DNA from: Pseudomonas jinjuensis
Lineage (GTDB): Bacteria; Pseudomonadota; Gammaproteobacteria; Pseudomonadales; Pseudomonadaceae
Reading direction: 5' to 3'
NCBI RefSeq assembly: GCF_900103845.1
Contig: NZ_FNIJ01000022.1
Location: forward strand, 34,770 to 98,769
DNA: 64,000 nt
Positions 62,563 through 64,000 of the stretch are shown here, piece after piece (within the stretch, counting starts at the first letter, position 1; each line of letters begins with the position of its first letter). Both the position numbers and the translations under genes were made by a program. Below the pieces are notes generated by a model. It ran no database searches, had not been told where the DNA came from, and saw nothing but the letters and a program-made list of their open reading frames with translations.

Positions 62563-63045
62563 ATGTCCGTTCGTAGCCTGTGCGCCGTCCTGGCGCTCGC
62601 GATCTGCCTGCCCGCCGCCGCGGCGGAGGCGCCGATGCACAGCCAGTTCCTGCCGCCGGACGACGCCGGCCTGCGCGAGGGCGCGGCGGAACAGCAGCAA
62701 CTGCTGCAGGTGACCGAATACAGCGTGGTGCTGGGCACCCAGCGGCAGTCCAACCAGCAGCCGATCCCGATCACCACGCCGGCGCTGCTGCGCCTGAAGG
62801 GCAAGCCGCTGAGCAAGGGCACGGACGTCCGCCAGGTACTGGTCGGTTTCGATGCCGAGGGCAAGAGCCTGAAGAAGCCGAACTACGACGAGAAGACCCG
62901 CACCCTGAGCCTGTACTACCCGCTCTCGGCTTATCCACAGCTGCTCGACCTGCTGCGCAACGGCACCGTCTACTGCCAGTTCCTCAGCTATCCCAACGGC
63001 CACATCTGGGCCGACCTGCACACCGGCGCGGTGCGTGCGCGTTGA
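62563..63045 (+). CDS. Secreted protein of unknown function, PA4644-like
   Basis: 160 aa from ATG at 62563 (a second ATG lies 3 bp earlier; GGAG is at the right distance). A signal peptide is clear (MSVRSLCAVLALAICLPAAAAEA). The mature protein has a mixed alpha/beta character (VTEYSVVLGTQRQSNQQPIPITTPALLRLKG, TLSLYYPLSAYPQLLDLLRNGTVYCQFLSYPNGHIWADLHTG). Same strand and order as the PAO1 genes after hpt. No activity is inferred. Confidence 0.8.
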   Translation: MSVRSLCAVLALAICLPAAAAEAPMHSQFLPPDDAGLREGAAEQQQLLQVTEYSVVLGTQRQSNQQPIPITTPALLRLKGKPLSKGTDVRQVLVGFDAEGKSLKKPNYDEKTRTLSLYYPLSAYPQLLDLLRNGTVYCQFLSYPNGHIWADLHTGAVRAR

Positions 63046-63135
63046 GCCACGCCGCCCGGCGGAGTTAAACTCCCGCCTCCGTGGCGCCCGGCCTTGCCTG
63101 GGCGCATCGAGACAAGCCGTGGAGAAATGCGAGCG

Positions 63136-63423
63136 ATGCGTAAAGACAAGAAGCAAGTGATTGGCGAGGAGATCGGCGACGAGGCGATCAAGCTGTTCCT
63201 CGATGTCGAGCCGGCCGATGACACCCCGCCGTCGCTGCACAAGCTGGTCAAGGCCTACCGCGGCCTGCGCATCGACGATTTCGAGCGTTTCGTGCGCTTC
63301 TTCGTCGAGGCCGGCTACGATCTCGGCGCGAAGAATGCCAAGGGCCAGGATTTCATCGACCTGATCCAGGGCCAGCGCCAGGCCGAGCCCTACATCGAGG
63401 TGGTCAGGGCCGCGCGCGGCTGA
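63136..63423 (+). CDS. PA4642-family cytoplasmic protein
   Basis: 95 aa. The ATG at 63136 (MRKDKKQVIGEEIGDEAIKLFLDVEPADDTPPSLHKLVKAYRGLRIDDFERFVRFF) is preferred over 63127, because GGAGAA then lies nine bases away. It is small, acidic and all-helical; the family is restricted to gammaproteobacteria and has no known role. The IS4 element begins 36 bp after its stop. Confidence 0.8.
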   Translation: MRKDKKQVIGEEIGDEAIKLFLDVEPADDTPPSLHKLVKAYRGLRIDDFERFVRFFVEAGYDLGAKNAKGQDFIDLIQGQRQAEPYIEVVRAARG

Positions 63424-63509
63424 TCGCTTCGCCGCCCGAAAAGAGCCCGCTCCGCGCGTAATGCTGTTCACTTAAGCATTTGAGTCTAAGCGGGGTCTTC
63501 CCTGAAAAT

Positions 63510-63540
63510 CCGATGCCAGACTTCTGGCATCGGATTTTTT
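63510..63540 (+). terminator. Hairpin plus T-run at the IS4 transposase start codon
   Basis: CCGATGCCAGA-CT-TCTGGCATCGG is a perfect 11-bp stem followed by ATTTTTT, and the transposase ATG comes immediately after. Read-through transcripts from outside would be terminated and the start would be hidden, a known way for insertion sequences to limit transposition. Confidence 0.8.
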
Positions 63541-64000
63541 ATGTCTTTCCAACAGCATCTGCTCGAATTGGGCGACCTGTTCAACTTCTCCGATCTGAGC
63601 ACCTTCACCCAGAACATTCCGGTCGAGTGGGTGGAATCCGCGCTGCACCTTTCCTCGCAGGCCACCATCCGGCGGCGGCGGCGCCTGCCTGCCGATCAGG
63701 TGCTCTGGCTGGTACTGGGCATGGCGCTATTCCGCGATGAGCCCGTCCATGAAGTGGCCAGGCGCCTGAATATCTGCGCCCAGGGCCTGGCTTCCGACCA
63801 CCTGCTGGCGAGAAGTGGTGTCAGCGAGGCCCGCAAGCGGCTAGGCGCCGATCCGGTCGAATGGTTGTTCCGCAAGACCGGCAACCAGTGGGGATGCGAA
63901 CGCCATGACGGTGATACCTGGCAGGATCTGCGTGTCCTGGCGGTGGATGGCGCGCTCCTGCGCACCCCGGATACCCCCGAGCTGCGCGAGCATTTCGGCT
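63541..64000 (+). CDS. IS4-family transposase, N-terminal part
   Basis: 153 codons are visible before the window ends, without a stop. The IS4 N-terminal domain is recognised in MSFQQHLLELGDLFNFSDL and in [43 protein letters not shown]. The first catalytic Asp of the DDE triad is in VLAVDGALLRTPDTPE near residue 133. No ribosome site is visible; the hairpin T-run abuts the ATG. Confidence 0.88.
   Translation, partial: MSFQQHLLELGDLFNFSDLSTFTQNIPVEWVESALHLSSQATIRRRRRLPADQVLWLVLGMALFRDEPVHEVARRLNICAQGLASDHLLARSGVSEARKRLGADPVEWLFRKTGNQWGCERHDGDTWQDLRVLAVDGALLRTPDTPELREHFG

Larger units (their letters stand above)
63459..64000. mobile_element. IS4-family insertion sequence, left end (right end outside window)
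   Basis: The probable left terminal inverted repeat starts TAATGCTGTTCACTTAAGC at 63459, resembling the TAATGC start of E. coli IS4. A transposase gene follows at 63541. A perfect hairpin (63510-63533) with a T-run lies between the end and the start codon. The target-site duplication and right end cannot be seen. The element interrupts the PA4642 to mqoB order expected from PAO1. Confidence 0.8.

Overview
The window is a dense, high-GC stretch of a Pseudomonas chromosome. The gene order closely follows what I remember of the P. aeruginosa PAO1 regions PA4661-PA4655, PA4375-PA4314 and PA4647-PA4642, and the species signatures are typical of the genus (MvaT, OlsAB ornithine lipids, BifA, PyeR/XenB, MexVW, AcpH, many GTAGG-type intergenic repeats). 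I cannot fix the species from sequence alone. PAO1 locus numbers are from memory, not from a search. No rRNA, tRNA, CRISPR array or prophage was seen.

Layout. 1-4942: 3' end of pagL, a B12-less LitR/CarH-type MerR regulator, an FAD oxidoreductase, a TIGR01777 epimerase-like protein and hemH. Two TGTACA-N12-TGTACA inverted repeats sit at the promoters of the regulator and of the oxidoreductase/epimerase pair. 5144-15021: the mexVW efflux pair, then a four-gene imelysin module (icmP, dihaem DUF1111 protein, imelysin-like lipoprotein, DUF1513) with a Fur-like box upstream. 15140-25222: lemA, a GIDE-domain protein with an EF-hand, bifA, sodB, argO/argP, two NAD-dependent enzymes, a 90-aa unknown and a membrane coiled-coil protein. 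25532-28305: feoABC ferrous iron uptake.

28540-33246: xenB and pyeR (without the pyeM transporter gene expected between them), acpH, an Anr-controlled universal stress protein, and olsBA. 33388-39845: an unknown protein, a serine hydrolase with a small partner, tandem YceI proteins coupled to a PLD-type cardiolipin synthase, a DJ-1/PfpI protein and an AT-richer lipoprotein of accessory look. 39997-47910: fumarase, a 2Fe-2S reductase, enoyl-CoA hydratase, pykA, a second Usp protein, two small secreted proteins and a PilZ protein.

47989-54885: a six-gene minus-strand operon (RDD, SpoIIM, DUF4129, DUF4350, MoxR ATPase, DUF58) in which every junction overlaps. This conserved but functionally obscure assembly is the best candidate for an undercharacterised system here. 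55043-58364: sbcB, mvaT, purU and a 57-aa ORF. 58715-63423: a UPF0104 membrane protein, uraA-upp and hpt (pyrimidine/purine salvage), and two small conserved proteins. 63459-64000: the left end of an IS4-family insertion sequence that runs off the window.

Themes that tie the genes together are iron (hemH, the imelysin module, sodB, feoABC), c-di-GMP (bifA, PilZ), membrane lipid modification (pagL, olsAB, cardiolipin synthase) and nucleobase salvage. Nearly every intergenic gap over 200 bp is filled with palindromic repeats that share GTAGG...CCTAC ends but carry different inner modules.
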